DNA of 64,000 nucleotides, taken from positions 1 to 64,000 of the forward strand of contig NZ_JADMLB010000040.1 in the NCBI RefSeq assembly GCF_015482765.1, written 5' to 3'. This document shows, one piece after another, positions 53,784 through 62,918 of the stretch (positions are counted from its first letter, which is position 1; every line of letters begins with the position of its first letter). The position numbers and the translations under genes were made by a program. The DNA is from Halodesulfovibrio sp. (GTDB taxonomy: Bacteria; Desulfobacterota; Desulfovibrionia; Desulfovibrionales; Desulfovibrionaceae). The notes under the pieces were generated by a model. That model did not search any database and was not told where the DNA came from. It worked only from the letters and a program-made list of their open reading frames with translations.

Positions 53784-55082
53784 ATGGTTGAAATTTCTTT
53801 AATGGCAATCGGATTACTCATCGTAATGCTGAGCTTTGGTGTTCCATTACCATTCTGTTTCGGCGGCGCACTTATGTTTATGCACATTGTGGGCGGCGCT
53901 ACCATGAAAGGAACCATGCTCTGGGGCTTCAGTCAGCTTTCCAACCCGGTACTGCTCTGTATCCCGCTCTTCGTATTTGCCGGTGCGATTATGAGTGAAA
54001 GCGGTATCGCGAAGAGCCTACTAGACTTTGTTAATATTTTTGTTGGTAGAATCCGTGGCGGCCTCGGTATCGTAGCGTCTTTAAGCTGCGCTATCATCGG
54101 TGCAATTTCCGGTAGTGGATTAACCGGTGTTGCAGCAACAGGCCCGCTTCTTATTCCGGAAATGGCAGCCAAAGGATACCCAAGAGGCTACGCAACTGCT
54201 CTGGTTGCAAACTCTTCTATTCTCGGTCTGCTTATTCCACCGAGTGTTACCATGATCGTTTACGGCTGGGTAACAGACACCTCCATTCTTGCATGTTTCT
54301 TGGCAACAGTTGGACCGGGTCTGCTTATCACCTTCCTGTTTGCTATCGTTAACCTCGTTATGTGCCGCAAGTTCCCACTCGTTATCGACGAGCCGAAACC
54401 AATTGCGGAAACAGTACGCATGGCATCAGCCTCTACACTGCTCGCTCTGCCTGCGCTTGTTATGCCTATTATCATTCTCGGCGGCATTTACGGCGGCATC
54501 ATGACGCCTACAGAAGCTGCTGCTGTAGCGGTTATCTACGCTTTCCCTGTTGGCTTCCTTGTGTACAAGGGCTTAACCTGGAAAAAGTTCCTCGTAGCAT
54601 CCAAAGACGCTGCAACTGCTATCGGCGCAATCATGGTTATGATTGTATTCAGTCTTATGCTCAGCCAGATGTTTGTAATGGAAGAAATTCCACAGGCTCT
54701 TGTTGAAGGCATCTTCACTATTACTACAGATAAAACATTACTGCTGATCCTTGTTAACATTCTGCTCTTCTTCATCGGCATGATTGTTAACGACATCACT
54801 TCTATTATTCTTACTGCTCCATTGCTGCTCCCGTTAATGCAGGCAATTGGCGTAAGCCCTATTCACTTTGCTGCAATCATCGGCGTTAACACTGCTATGG
54901 GCGGCGTTACACCTCCGTACGCAAGTATTCTCTACCTTGGTGTCCGCATCGGGGAAGTAGAGTTCGTTGATGTAATTAAACCCGCAATGATTCTTATTTT
55001 ATTCGGGTATGTTCCGGTTGTTTTTCTCACGTCCTTCTGGCCACAACTGGCTCTCTATTTACCTAGCCTCTTAGGCTACTAA
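53784..55082 (+). CDS. dctM: TRAP transporter large permease, DctM type
   Basis: A 432-residue polytopic membrane protein with about twelve hydrophobic segments. SQLSNPVLLCIPLFVFAGAI and AISGSGLTGVAATGPLLIPEM are the conserved N-terminal half of DctM, and VNDITSIILTAPLLLPLMQA and AAIIGVNTAMGGVTPPYASI its second half. It forms the ion-coupled transport core with DctQ and takes substrate from the binding protein encoded next. It is tightly spaced (two-base gap) in the operon. Confidence 0.95.
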   Translation: MVEISLMAIGLLIVMLSFGVPLPFCFGGALMFMHIVGGATMKGTMLWGFSQLSNPVLLCIPLFVFAGAIMSESGIAKSLLDFVNIFVGRIRGGLGIVASLSCAIIGAISGSGLTGVAATGPLLIPEMAAKGYPRGYATALVANSSILGLLIPPSVTMIVYGWVTDTSILACFLATVGPGLLITFLFAIVNLVMCRKFPLVIDEPKPIAETVRMASASTLLALPALVMPIIILGGIYGGIMTPTEAAAVAVIYAFPVGFLVYKGLTWKKFLVASKDAATAIGAIMVMIVFSLMLSQMFVMEEIPQALVEGIFTITTDKTLLLILVNILLFFIGMIVNDITSIILTAPLLLPLMQAIGVSPIHFAAIIGVNTAMGGVTPPYASILYLGVRIGEVEFVDVIKPAMILILFGYVPVVFLTSFWPQLALYLPSLLGY

Positions 55083-55104
55083 CAATTCGTAAGGAGTAAG
55101 GGAT

Positions 55105-56100
55105 ATGCAAAAGAAACTTTCAGTCGTTGTTGTTATGATGCTTGTCTGTATCCTCGCTGCGGGCACCGCACAGGCTCGCAAGTGGAAAATTTCCCACGTA
55201 CGACCTCAGAACACAGCAATCGACAATGACCTCAAAGCGTTTTCCGCTGAACTGAAAGAAATCAGTAAAGGCGACATGCAGGCAAAAATCTATGCAGCAA
55301 ACTCTCTTGGTGACTACACCGTAGTTCAGGAACGAGTTGGTCTCGGTGCAGTAGACATGGCATGTCAGCCTGTAGCTGTAGCAGCAGACAAACGTATGCA
55401 GATTGCCAACTTCCCGTTCATGATGACCACATGGGCACAGGCAGAAAAAAACTTTGCTGCCGATGCACCACTGCGTAAAACCATTGAAAGTCTTTATGCA
55501 GAGCAGGGCATTAAACTTATCGCAACTTGGCCGGCATACTTCGGTGGCGTTGCGTTAAATAAAGAGCCACAGAACCCGACTGACCCTAATGCTAAAAAAG
55601 GTTTAAAAATCCGCGTTGTACCAAGTAAGTCATTCAAACTTATGGCAGACAGCATCGGCTTTATCGGCACACCAATTCCTTTCTCTGAAGCATTCACAGC
55701 GGTACAGACCGGTGTTGTTGACGGCGTTGTTGGCTCCGGTGCTGAAGGTTACTACGCTTCTTTCCGCGACGTAACCAAGTACTACCTCCCGCTCAATACA
55801 CACTTCGAAATGTGGTACCTCATCATGAACGCTGAACTCTACAACGATCTTGATGATTCCCAGAAAGCACTCGTAGACAAAGCTGCAAAAGACTTTGAAC
55901 AGCGCCGCTGGGCTCGTGCAGAATCAGATCAGGCTGCAAACGAACAGCGTCTTGCAGACTACGGTGCAAAAATCATCTCTGTATCCACAGAAGATATTGA
56001 AGCAAACGCAGCAAAAGTACGCGAACAGGTATGGCCGGTTATTCTTTCTGATGTTGGCGAAGACTGGGGACGCAAAGTTCTCTCAAACATCATTCAGTAA
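55105..56100 (+). CDS. dctP: TRAP transporter substrate-binding protein, DctP type
   Basis: A 331-residue periplasmic receptor: signal peptide residues 1-24 (cleavage after AQA), then the DctP/SiaP fold. IRVVPSKSFKLMADSIGFIG with TPIPFSEAFTAVQTGVVDGV is the family's conserved segment that includes the Arg binding a carboxylate of the ligand. It delivers the substrate to DctQM, probably a carboxylate-bearing amino or imino acid in view of the downstream enzymes. The specific ligand is not decided by sequence. Confidence 0.93.
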   Translation: MQKKLSVVVVMMLVCILAAGTAQARKWKISHVRPQNTAIDNDLKAFSAELKEISKGDMQAKIYAANSLGDYTVVQERVGLGAVDMACQPVAVAADKRMQIANFPFMMTTWAQAEKNFAADAPLRKTIESLYAEQGIKLIATWPAYFGGVALNKEPQNPTDPNAKKGLKIRVVPSKSFKLMADSIGFIGTPIPFSEAFTAVQTGVVDGVVGSGAEGYYASFRDVTKYYLPLNTHFEMWYLIMNAELYNDLDDSQKALVDKAAKDFEQRRWARAESDQAANEQRLADYGAKIISVSTEDIEANAAKVREQVWPVILSDVGEDWGRKVLSNIIQ

Positions 56101-56270
56101 CGGCAACTGCTGAATAACCATACTTCCTAAACCAGCCTACCGGTCTCAGGGGGCATAGTCCCCCTGAGACACAAATTCCCCATAGTGTGAGCGGCATCCC
56201 CTGCTCCACTGACACCTTATTCATCTTTGTCACACTGCTGTATGTAGTTGCATTACGTTGGAGGATTTCA

Positions 56271-57389
56271 GTGAAGACAACTGATATCATAGTTATTGGC
56301 GGAGGCATTACAGGTTCTGCCACAGCGCTCGGCTTAGTTAAAGAAAAAGCGGGCAAAGTTTTGATGTTCGATAGCCAGCTGCCCACGCAGCGACTGTCCC
56401 GTGCTAACTTCGGACTCACATGGTTCATGTGTAAAGGCGGCGGAAGCTCCACCTATGCACAGTGGTGCCGTAATGCTTGCAGGCAATGGCCAGAGTATGC
56501 AGCTGAGCTGGAAGATGAAACCAAAATGAATATTGAACTGGAATGGACCGGCGGAGCGCTGCATGCTTTCGGTGAAGAGCAGTTACAAGCTCACGCTGCC
56601 AGCGTAGAAAAGCTTACGGGCATCTGCGGTGAAGTAGGTCTTGATTATCCGGTATCTGTTCTCGACCGCCAACAATTTTCTGAGCTTGTACCAAAAATGC
56701 AGCTCGGCGAAGACGTGTCCGGCGCCATGTACACACCACAACAGGGACACGTTAACCCGCTCAAACTTTTGGGAGCAATGCGAAAAGCCTTCCAGCTGCG
56801 CGGCGGGGAATTTATCGGGAACCAAAATATTCTTGAGATCATTCCAAACGGCAATACCGTAACCGTAAAAACGAAAGATGAAGAATACAGTTGTAATAAG
56901 CTGGTAGTAGCAGCCGGACACGGTTGTGAACGCCTTCTCTTCCCTCTCGGCTACAAACTTAATGTTTACCCTCAGCGTGGACAGCTTCTAGTTACAGAAC
57001 GTTGTGAACGTAAATTACCGTTCCCGTTACTTGCGGTACGCCAGACTCAGGACGGCACATACATGATCGGCCTGTCTACCGAAGACGTAGCTCACGATAT
57101 TCGCGTTACCCCTCAGGCAATGCAGCAGCAGGCACAAAATGCTATCCGCATCTTCCCTGAACTTGCTTCTGTGAACTGGGTACGCGCATGGGGAGCAATC
57201 CGCGTAATGACTCCGGACGGTGCGCCGATTTATGACAACCTTCCGAATCATCCAAATATTTATGTCATGGCACTTCATAGTTCTGTATCGCTCAACCCAA
57301 TGCACACTTCTGTAGTGGCACCTTGGATTCTTGACGGCAAAAATGCAGAAGCTCTTTCTCCTTTCAGCAATGGACGTTTCAATGTTTAA
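56271..57389 (+). CDS. DAO-family FAD amino/imino acid oxidase-like subunit
   Basis: A 372-residue flavoprotein. DIIVIGGGITGSATALGLVK at the N-terminus is the FAD-binding motif, and the DAO fold ends in GAPIYDNLPNHPNIYVMALH. Relatives are HcnC, the opine and D-hydroxyproline dehydrogenase FAD subunits and sarcosine oxidase, which oxidise a C-N bond to an imine. GTG 56271 with GGAGG six bases upstream is the best start, although the frame is open further. The next gene overlaps its end (57382), so it is coupled to the [2Fe-2S] partner. Substrate unknown. Confidence 0.87.
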   Translation: MKTTDIIVIGGGITGSATALGLVKEKAGKVLMFDSQLPTQRLSRANFGLTWFMCKGGGSSTYAQWCRNACRQWPEYAAELEDETKMNIELEWTGGALHAFGEEQLQAHAASVEKLTGICGEVGLDYPVSVLDRQQFSELVPKMQLGEDVSGAMYTPQQGHVNPLKLLGAMRKAFQLRGGEFIGNQNILEIIPNGNTVTVKTKDEEYSCNKLVVAAGHGCERLLFPLGYKLNVYPQRGQLLVTERCERKLPFPLLAVRQTQDGTYMIGLSTEDVAHDIRVTPQAMQQQAQNAIRIFPELASVNWVRAWGAIRVMTPDGAPIYDNLPNHPNIYVMALHSSVSLNPMHTSVVAPWILDGKNAEALSPFSNGRFNV

Positions 57390-57672
57390 AATCGACCCTT
57401 CCCAAGCTCAACAGACCGTAACCGTTTTGCTCGATGGTAAACATAAAGCTCTTCCTGCAGGAATGAGTGTAGCAGCAGCCCTGTTAGGCGCAGGAGAAAT
57501 CATCTCTCGCGTATCTCCGTCTTCCAAAAAGCCGTGCAGCCCTCACTGTCTTATGGGCGTATGCTACGAATGCCTTATGGAAATTGACGGAACAAAAAAG
57601 CAGGCATGCATGACCGAGATTGCAGAAGGAATGGTTATTAACCGTAACTTCACTGACGAGGAGGACAACTAA
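57382..57672 (+). CDS. [2Fe-2S] HcnA-like subunit
   Basis: A 96-residue protein of the HcnA/OoxA small-subunit type. The motif KPCSPHCLMGVCYECLMEID, then QACMTE, gives C-x-M-G-x-C-x2-C plus a distal Cys for one [2Fe-2S] centre, with an extra Cys (CSPHC). It begins at ATG 57382, overlapping the end of the previous gene by eight bases, and it overlaps the next gene by one base (TAATG). It should shuttle electrons between the FAD subunits of the dehydrogenase. Confidence 0.85.
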   Translation: MFKIDPSQAQQTVTVLLDGKHKALPAGMSVAAALLGAGEIISRVSPSSKKPCSPHCLMGVCYECLMEIDGTKKQACMTEIAEGMVINRNFTDEEDN

Positions 57673-59090
57673 TGAGTCATCATGACGTGGTTGTAATCGG
57701 TGCAGGGCCTGCCGGTTTATCCTGCGCGGCAACTCTTGCAGAAATGGGTCTTGATACACTGGTACTGGACGAACAGATTCACCTTGGTGGACAGATCTAC
57801 CGTAATGTTGAATCCACCTCTGCCGCACAGCTTGATTTCTTTGGTGAAGACTATGCACAAGGCCGTGCTATCGTCGAACGCTTCAGAAAGAGCAACGCCA
57901 AATACAAAGGTGGAGCCACCGTATGGCAGGCAGAAGGAGACGGAACCGTTTGTTTCAGTTGTGAAGGCTCTTCACAGCAAATCACAGCAAACTATGTTGT
58001 TATTGCAACCGGTGCAATGGAACGCCCTGTTCCGTTAACTGGTTGGACACTACCGGGCGTGCTTGGTGCAGGTGCTGCCAACAATCTTGCCAAAGAAGCC
58101 GGACTTTCTCCTAAAGGAAAAGTAGTTCTGTGCGGTAGCGGTCCATTACTTCTGCTTGAAGCCTCTCTTCTCATCAAGAAAGGTGTGCAGATTGAAGCAA
58201 TTCTCGACACAACGCCGCTTATTCCTTCTCTGTCAGCACTCAAACATATGCCTAGAGCATTGCTGCGAACAGATTTTCTCCTGAAAGGTCTCAAAATTCT
58301 TTGGGACATCAAAAAGTCTAAAGTTCCTTACTTGCGCGGAGTATCCGGTCTTAAAATGCTGGGTGCAGACAAAGTGGAAAAAGTTGAGTGCGTTCATAAA
58401 GGCGAAAAAGTTACTATTCCAACCGATGTCGCCCTGCTCCACTTCGGCGTTATCCCAAATACGCATATGATGCGTCAGGTCGGTTGTGAAATGCATTGGA
58501 ATCCGGATCTGCGCTACTGGCATCCAGTCTGCGACAAATGGGGACGTACGAATCACGACAGAGTATTTGTAGCCGGTGACGGCAGCTATGTTTCCGGTGC
58601 GGTTGCAGCAGGTCTTAAAGGTGAACTTTCCGGTCTGGAAATTGCCTGCAGCCTTGGCATTCTTTCCACCAAATCACGCGATGAAATGGCGAAGCCGATT
58701 TCTAATAAGATCACAAAAGACAAGCATCCACGACCATTCATTGATGCCATGTACGCACCGCGCGCCGGTCAGTTTGCATTTGAAAATGACACAGTGGTAT
58801 GCCGTTGTGAGAACGTGACCGTTGGAGAAATCCGAGAAGTTATCAGTCAGGGCGCGCATGATCCAAATGAAATTAAAATCATCACCCGCTCTGGCATGGG
58901 ACCATGTCAGGGTAGAATGTGCGGTTCTGCAATTAACGAAATCCTTGCAAGTGAACTTGAGGCATCACCGGATGAAGTCGGCTATCTGACTATCCGCCCA
59001 CCATTAAAAGGTGTTCCGCTTGGCGAAATTGCAGCTATGAAGTTCTCAGAAGCTTCAGGTCCGGCAGATTTATTTAAAAACCAAAAGTAG
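57672..59090 (+). CDS. HcnB/opine-oxidase-like FAD and Fe-S subunit
   Basis: A 472-residue pyridine-nucleotide-disulfide-reductase-like flavoprotein: [20 protein letters not shown] (FAD) at the N-terminus and a second Rossmann motif [19 protein letters not shown] near residue 150. The C-terminal 90 residues contain [17 protein letters not shown] and [11 protein letters not shown], a BFD-like [2Fe-2S] domain found in HcnB, opine oxidase and D-hydroxyproline dehydrogenase subunits. With the two upstream genes it forms an alpha-beta-gamma-like dehydrogenase. The exact donor is not determined; electrons probably go to a quinone or cytochrome. Confidence 0.87.
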   Translation: MSHHDVVVIGAGPAGLSCAATLAEMGLDTLVLDEQIHLGGQIYRNVESTSAAQLDFFGEDYAQGRAIVERFRKSNAKYKGGATVWQAEGDGTVCFSCEGSSQQITANYVVIATGAMERPVPLTGWTLPGVLGAGAANNLAKEAGLSPKGKVVLCGSGPLLLLEASLLIKKGVQIEAILDTTPLIPSLSALKHMPRALLRTDFLLKGLKILWDIKKSKVPYLRGVSGLKMLGADKVEKVECVHKGEKVTIPTDVALLHFGVIPNTHMMRQVGCEMHWNPDLRYWHPVCDKWGRTNHDRVFVAGDGSYVSGAVAAGLKGELSGLEIACSLGILSTKSRDEMAKPISNKITKDKHPRPFIDAMYAPRAGQFAFENDTVVCRCENVTVGEIREVISQGAHDPNEIKIITRSGMGPCQGRMCGSAINEILASELEASPDEVGYLTIRPPLKGVPLGEIAAMKFSEASGPADLFKNQK

Positions 59091-59098
59091 AGAGTGTT

Positions 59099-59455
59099 AT
59101 GTCTGAAATTACTCGAATCACCCCTGGCGTCCGCATGAGCAAAGCAACCATTTTTAACGGTGTAGCATACCTCTGTGGACAGGTTCCTGATAACACAGAC
59201 TGTGATATCCGCGATCAGGCTCGCAACATGCTTGAAAAAGTTGATGCACTGTTAAAAGAAGCCGGAAGCGATAGAAAACACGTTCTTTCAGTGATGGTAT
59301 ACTTACGTGACATGAAAGACTTTGCGGGTTTCAACTCAGTATGGGACGAGTGGTTTGAAGAAGGCTTTGCTCCAGCCAGAGCCTGTATTGAAGCTAGACT
59401 CGCAAGACCGGAACTCTTGTGCGAAGTATCAGTAACAGCAGCAGTCATTGCATAA
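59099..59455 (+). CDS. RidA-family imine deaminase
   Basis: A 118-residue YjgF/YER057c/UK114-family protein. Conserved features are [22 protein letters not shown] and [11 protein letters not shown]...LCEVSVTA, with Arg in PARAC being the catalytic arginine of RidA. Such proteins hydrolyse reactive imines or enamines to ketones and ammonia. Here it follows an FAD dehydrogenase that should release an imine, so it likely completes that reaction. It ends the operon before a strong terminator. Confidence 0.9.
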   Translation: MSEITRITPGVRMSKATIFNGVAYLCGQVPDNTDCDIRDQARNMLEKVDALLKEAGSDRKHVLSVMVYLRDMKDFAGFNSVWDEWFEEGFAPARACIEARLARPELLCEVSVTAAVIA

Positions 59456-59944
59456 CTACCACCAAATGTAACGACTCCTTGTAATATAACAATCCACTTC
59501 CGCCCTACATAAAAACAGTGCGTCCGTGCCGTAAGCCACAACATGGACGCACTTTTTTATACTATTGTTTCAAAAAATCTTATGTAGAAAAGCAAAGTAA
59601 GTGAATTCTAACAAGCAGTTCTGCCATACTATACTTTATTAATAACGCAATCGCTACTCAATAGTCTTCAGTATTTTTTTCTTACAGATAAACAATAGAA
59701 GATAAACAACGCTCTATATTCCACTTCAACAATATATAAAAAAAACTCTCTTCATCCATGAGTAAACACCTCAGGACATACAACACGAAAAACGTTGTAA
59801 TGTAAAACAGTTAACAAATTTTCTGCTTGAAATAATTTGTTTTTTAAACGAGGAGTAGAGCAACAAAATATAATTAGTCTCCGTATGAACGTCCAAATAC
59901 GGATTTCGTTTATCCTGTAGTATCTTATACACTGTTTTACGCCC
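59456..59944. other. spacer between the RidA operon and the T2SS operon
   Basis: No gene is seen in about 490 bases. It contains the terminator at 59517-59558 and then AT-rich sequence; CCGTAT (about 59880) can pair with ATACGG (about 59896), a small hairpin near the expected T2SS promoter. No sigma-54 site is found. Confidence 0.35.
59517..59558 (+). terminator. intrinsic terminator of the TRAP/oxidoreductase operon
   Basis: AGTGCGTCC and GGACGCACT stem with inner pairing, followed by TTTTTTA. Confidence 0.82.
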
Positions 59945-61468
59945 ATGCCTAAAAAAATACTCTGCATTGCATGCTCAGAACAACAAATAACACTTTGTCA
60001 GTTCTCAATGGGTGTCCGTACTACTACCTTACTCAAGAGCTATTGTTTTTCTGCTAATATTCTTAAAGAACCTGTTGAAGCAGTTGCAAAGCTTGCTAGC
60101 ATAATTGATCTTCGCCAATTACATTCGGCTAACTATAAACTTTCACTGCCGGATTCTGGTGTCATCTTTAGCAATTGGCATTTCCCTTTCAATTCCTCAA
60201 AAAAAATATCGCAGACTCTGTATTTTGACCTTGAACAAAGTCTCCCTTTTGCACCTAAGGACATTCTCTCTGACGCTCTCATAGGAACGCAATCACAAAA
60301 AGGACGATCTGTACTCTCAGCATCGATTCCCAAACACTATCTAGCTACACTACTTACAGCATTTCAGGAGGTTAATATTTACCCTGAACTGCTTACCGTA
60401 ACCGCACTCTCTACAGCTCAGACCGTAGCACCACTATGTGAACCATCAACAACGCTTTTCATCTTTGTTGATGAAAGTCACACTCAACTAATACAGTTGA
60501 CCAATAAATCTGTCTGTGCGGCTATACAAATTCCAGTAGGCATCACAAGCAATGCATTTAAAAAGCTTACACCCAACATACTTAAAAGAAAGAACGTTTC
60601 ATCTCACCCTACGCCTCAAGAGCAAGAAAAGCACAAAACACTCCGTCAACAACTTACCCGTCTCGCACGACAAGCTGTTATCGCAGCATCGAATCTCTCC
60701 GAACCTATTCACCAAATCATACTTTATGGGAACATAACGAATGCAGATGAATGTGAAGTTATTTTCACACGCGAAACGGGAGTACCAGTAAGCGCTTTTC
60801 AAAATCATAAAGCGGCATCTCTTTTGCCCTCAAGCAATATTGAAAAGTGGACGACTTTTCTTCCCGCTTTAGCACTATCTAAAAACAACAACTCATTCTT
60901 CCAAAAGAAAAAACATATTTCATTCAGTAAAGACGAGTTTGCATTTTTAGGTAACAAGCCGTCATTGCAAACAAATATATTCTATCTAAGTAGCTTACTT
61001 GGAATTGCAATGCTCTCAATTGCATTACTCTTTTTCGCGCAAGGCTATCAAAAAAGCAGACAGGTTGATGCACTGAATACTGAAATATTTTCTACTCTCA
61101 AGCACACGCTGCCTGAAGTTAACGGCACATTTAATCGCATCCAATACACAAGTATTCTTAAATCACGCTTAGCCCAACTTCGAGGACAAACAAACAGTCA
61201 GGCAGCATCTGAAAGAACTGCTCTGGATACAATTCTTGCTATCCATAAAACCACACCGGGCTCTCTCAATATACAACTTGAGCACATCCTGTATTCAAAG
61301 AAAAATATTACGATTTCCGGCACTGCGGTCAGTTACGAAACCATAGAGAAATTTCACACTTGTCTTGCAGGAAACACGCTCTTCCGTTCTGTTGTAATCC
61401 AAAATGCAGCTAGTCAACAAAAGCAACAACGTATTCGTTTCGACATAAAAATCAGTATGGAGGATTAG
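59945..61468 (+). CDS. gspL: type II secretion inner-membrane protein GspL-like
   Basis: A 507-residue protein. The N-terminal 330 residues resemble an actin-like cytoplasmic domain (ILCIACSEQQITLCQF, SQTLYFDLEQSLPFAP), a hydrophobic segment at about 340-360 (YLSSLLGIAMLSIALLFFAQ) is the single TM helix, and the C-terminal periplasmic part (about 365-507) has the ferredoxin-like fold of GspL/PilN. It would link the GspE ATPase to the pseudopilus machine. The first gene of a T2SS operon that continues past the window end. Ribosome binding site is not obvious. Confidence 0.75.
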   Translation: MPKKILCIACSEQQITLCQFSMGVRTTTLLKSYCFSANILKEPVEAVAKLASIIDLRQLHSANYKLSLPDSGVIFSNWHFPFNSSKKISQTLYFDLEQSLPFAPKDILSDALIGTQSQKGRSVLSASIPKHYLATLLTAFQEVNIYPELLTVTALSTAQTVAPLCEPSTTLFIFVDESHTQLIQLTNKSVCAAIQIPVGITSNAFKKLTPNILKRKNVSSHPTPQEQEKHKTLRQQLTRLARQAVIAASNLSEPIHQIILYGNITNADECEVIFTRETGVPVSAFQNHKAASLLPSSNIEKWTTFLPALALSKNNNSFFQKKKHISFSKDEFAFLGNKPSLQTNIFYLSSLLGIAMLSIALLFFAQGYQKSRQVDALNTEIFSTLKHTLPEVNGTFNRIQYTSILKSRLAQLRGQTNSQAASERTALDTILAIHKTTPGSLNIQLEHILYSKKNITISGTAVSYETIEKFHTCLAGNTLFRSVVIQNAASQQKQQRIRFDIKISMED

Positions 61469-61972
61469 ATGCCAGCTTCCAATCATACTTTTGCCCTTGG
61501 AGGCTGCGCTATACTTCTTCTGGGAATACTTCAGTTCATATTGCTACCAGCTTGGGATTATAAAGAAGCAATGAACAATGAAGTTCATCGCAAACAAAAA
61601 GCGTTACGCAGTGTGAATTCACTATCCAGCGAATATTCCAATCTCATACAGCAACGAAAAGAGCTGTCCAAAGAAGGCAACCAACAGCAAGGTACTCTGT
61701 TCGCGCTTGTTGAAAAGATAACTCGAGACCTCACCATTAATTCCAATATCGATGCAATACGCCCGAAACGGAACAATGTTGAAAGCAATCTGATTCAAGA
61801 AATTTTAACAGTTCGTTTTAAGAGGCTTTATCAACGTAGCTTAATTAAATTTCTTTATACGCTGGAACACGACGTTGAAGGCATTACGGTGAAAGAGCTC
61901 ATAATTGCCCGAACAAAAAATAACCTATTAGATGTGGATGTTACACTTTCGATGACCACATCGACTCAATAA
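61469..61972 (+). CDS. gspM: type II secretion protein GspM-like
   Basis: A 167-residue protein with one N-terminal membrane helix (GGCAILLLGILQFILLPA, residues 11-28) and a coiled-coil followed by a ferredoxin-like periplasmic domain. GspM partners GspL and stabilises it. The assignment rests mostly on position, directly after gspL without a gap, and on topology, as sequence is poorly conserved in this family. Confidence 0.65.
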   Translation: MPASNHTFALGGCAILLLGILQFILLPAWDYKEAMNNEVHRKQKALRSVNSLSSEYSNLIQQRKELSKEGNQQQGTLFALVEKITRDLTINSNIDAIRPKRNNVESNLIQEILTVRFKRLYQRSLIKFLYTLEHDVEGITVKELIIARTKNNLLDVDVTLSMTTSTQ

Positions 61973-61983
61973 AGGAATAACTT

Positions 61984-62442
61984 ATGTCCTCCACTAATCA
62001 ACACACTGCCCAGAAAACTACAGCGGAATCAGGATTCACACTCATAGAGTTGATGGTCGTCATTGTCATTCTTGGTACCCTTGCCTCAATAGTCGTCCCA
62101 CGCTTTATGGATGAACCACATAAAGCCCGTGTTGTGAAAGCCACTATGCAAATTCAAAATTTTTCAACCGCAATAAAACGTTTCTATCTAGATAACGGGT
62201 ATTACCCGAGCACAGAACAGGGACTTCAGGCATTGGTTCAAAAGCCGACTACAGGGAAAATACCCAAACGCTATCCAGCGAATGGATACATCAATATAAT
62301 TCCGAAAGATCCGTGGGAAACAGACTATGTTTATATAGCTCCCGGCATACATGAAACTTTTGACATCTTATCTTTCGGTGCCGACGGCGAAGAAGGGGGA
62401 ACTGATGAAAACACAGACATTCAAAGCTGGAATATTAAGTAA
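61984..62442 (+). CDS. gspG: type II secretion major pseudopilin GspG
   Basis: A 152-residue major pseudopilin. A short leader ends in SG, then FTLIELMVVIVILGTLASIV: cleavage after Gly with Glu at mature position 5, as needed by the prepilin peptidase. The mature domain carries the GspG landmarks LDNGYYPSTEQGLQALVQKP, YINIIPKDPWETDYVYIAPG and the calcium-binding-loop-like FGADGEEGGTDEN. It forms the pseudopilus that pushes folded proteins through the outer-membrane channel. Its end overlaps the next pseudopilin gene by 38 bases. Confidence 0.95.
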   Translation: MSSTNQHTAQKTTAESGFTLIELMVVIVILGTLASIVVPRFMDEPHKARVVKATMQIQNFSTAIKRFYLDNGYYPSTEQGLQALVQKPTTGKIPKRYPANGYINIIPKDPWETDYVYIAPGIHETFDILSFGADGEEGGTDENTDIQSWNIK

Positions 62443-62872
62443 TACCTCCTTTGGATTTTCTCTTTTTGAGCTTCTTATAGTTCTTCTCATTATCGGAACA
62501 ATAGCAGGTGTTGCGATTCCCAAAATCAACACTTCCAGTCCCGAACAAGCAATAAGAACTGTTGAACGTAACATTGCAGGCACAGTTTCTGAAGCACGAT
62601 CGAGAGCACTGCTCAGACAACAACCTTTGGAACTTCATTTTGGAAAACATGAAATAACTCTACAGCAACGCGGAAACATACAAGAGCTTAAGAACGTAGT
62701 TCTTCCGCAACAAGTCACTATTTCACATGTAACTGTTGACCAAATCTCACAAAGAACCCTGCTATTTTCGGCAAAAGGAATTACGCAAACAGCGTCTATA
62801 GAAATCAGCTCTCCTCCATACATACAGGTAATTTCCATTAACCCGATTCAAGGAATATCCCTTCAGAAGTAA
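62405..62872 (+). CDS. gspH: minor pseudopilin, GspH-like
   Basis: A 155-residue pseudopilin. After a leader of about 14 residues, FGFSLFELLIVLLIIGTIAG places the peptidase site after Gly and Glu at mature position 5; the rest has GspH-type small beta structure without the GspG landmarks. ATG 62405, with GGGGGA five bases upstream, is preferred to the frame-open codon at 62351. It overlaps gspG by 38 bases, so translation is coupled. It probably caps or primes the pseudopilus. GspI is the alternative assignment. Confidence 0.75.
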   Translation: MKTQTFKAGILSNTSFGFSLFELLIVLLIIGTIAGVAIPKINTSSPEQAIRTVERNIAGTVSEARSRALLRQQPLELHFGKHEITLQQRGNIQELKNVVLPQQVTISHVTVDQISQRTLLFSAKGITQTASIEISSPPYIQVISINPIQGISLQK

Positions 62873-62918
62873 CAATAAAAATTGCTGATAAAACTAGTTA
62901 TCAGCAAGTGAGAAGTAT

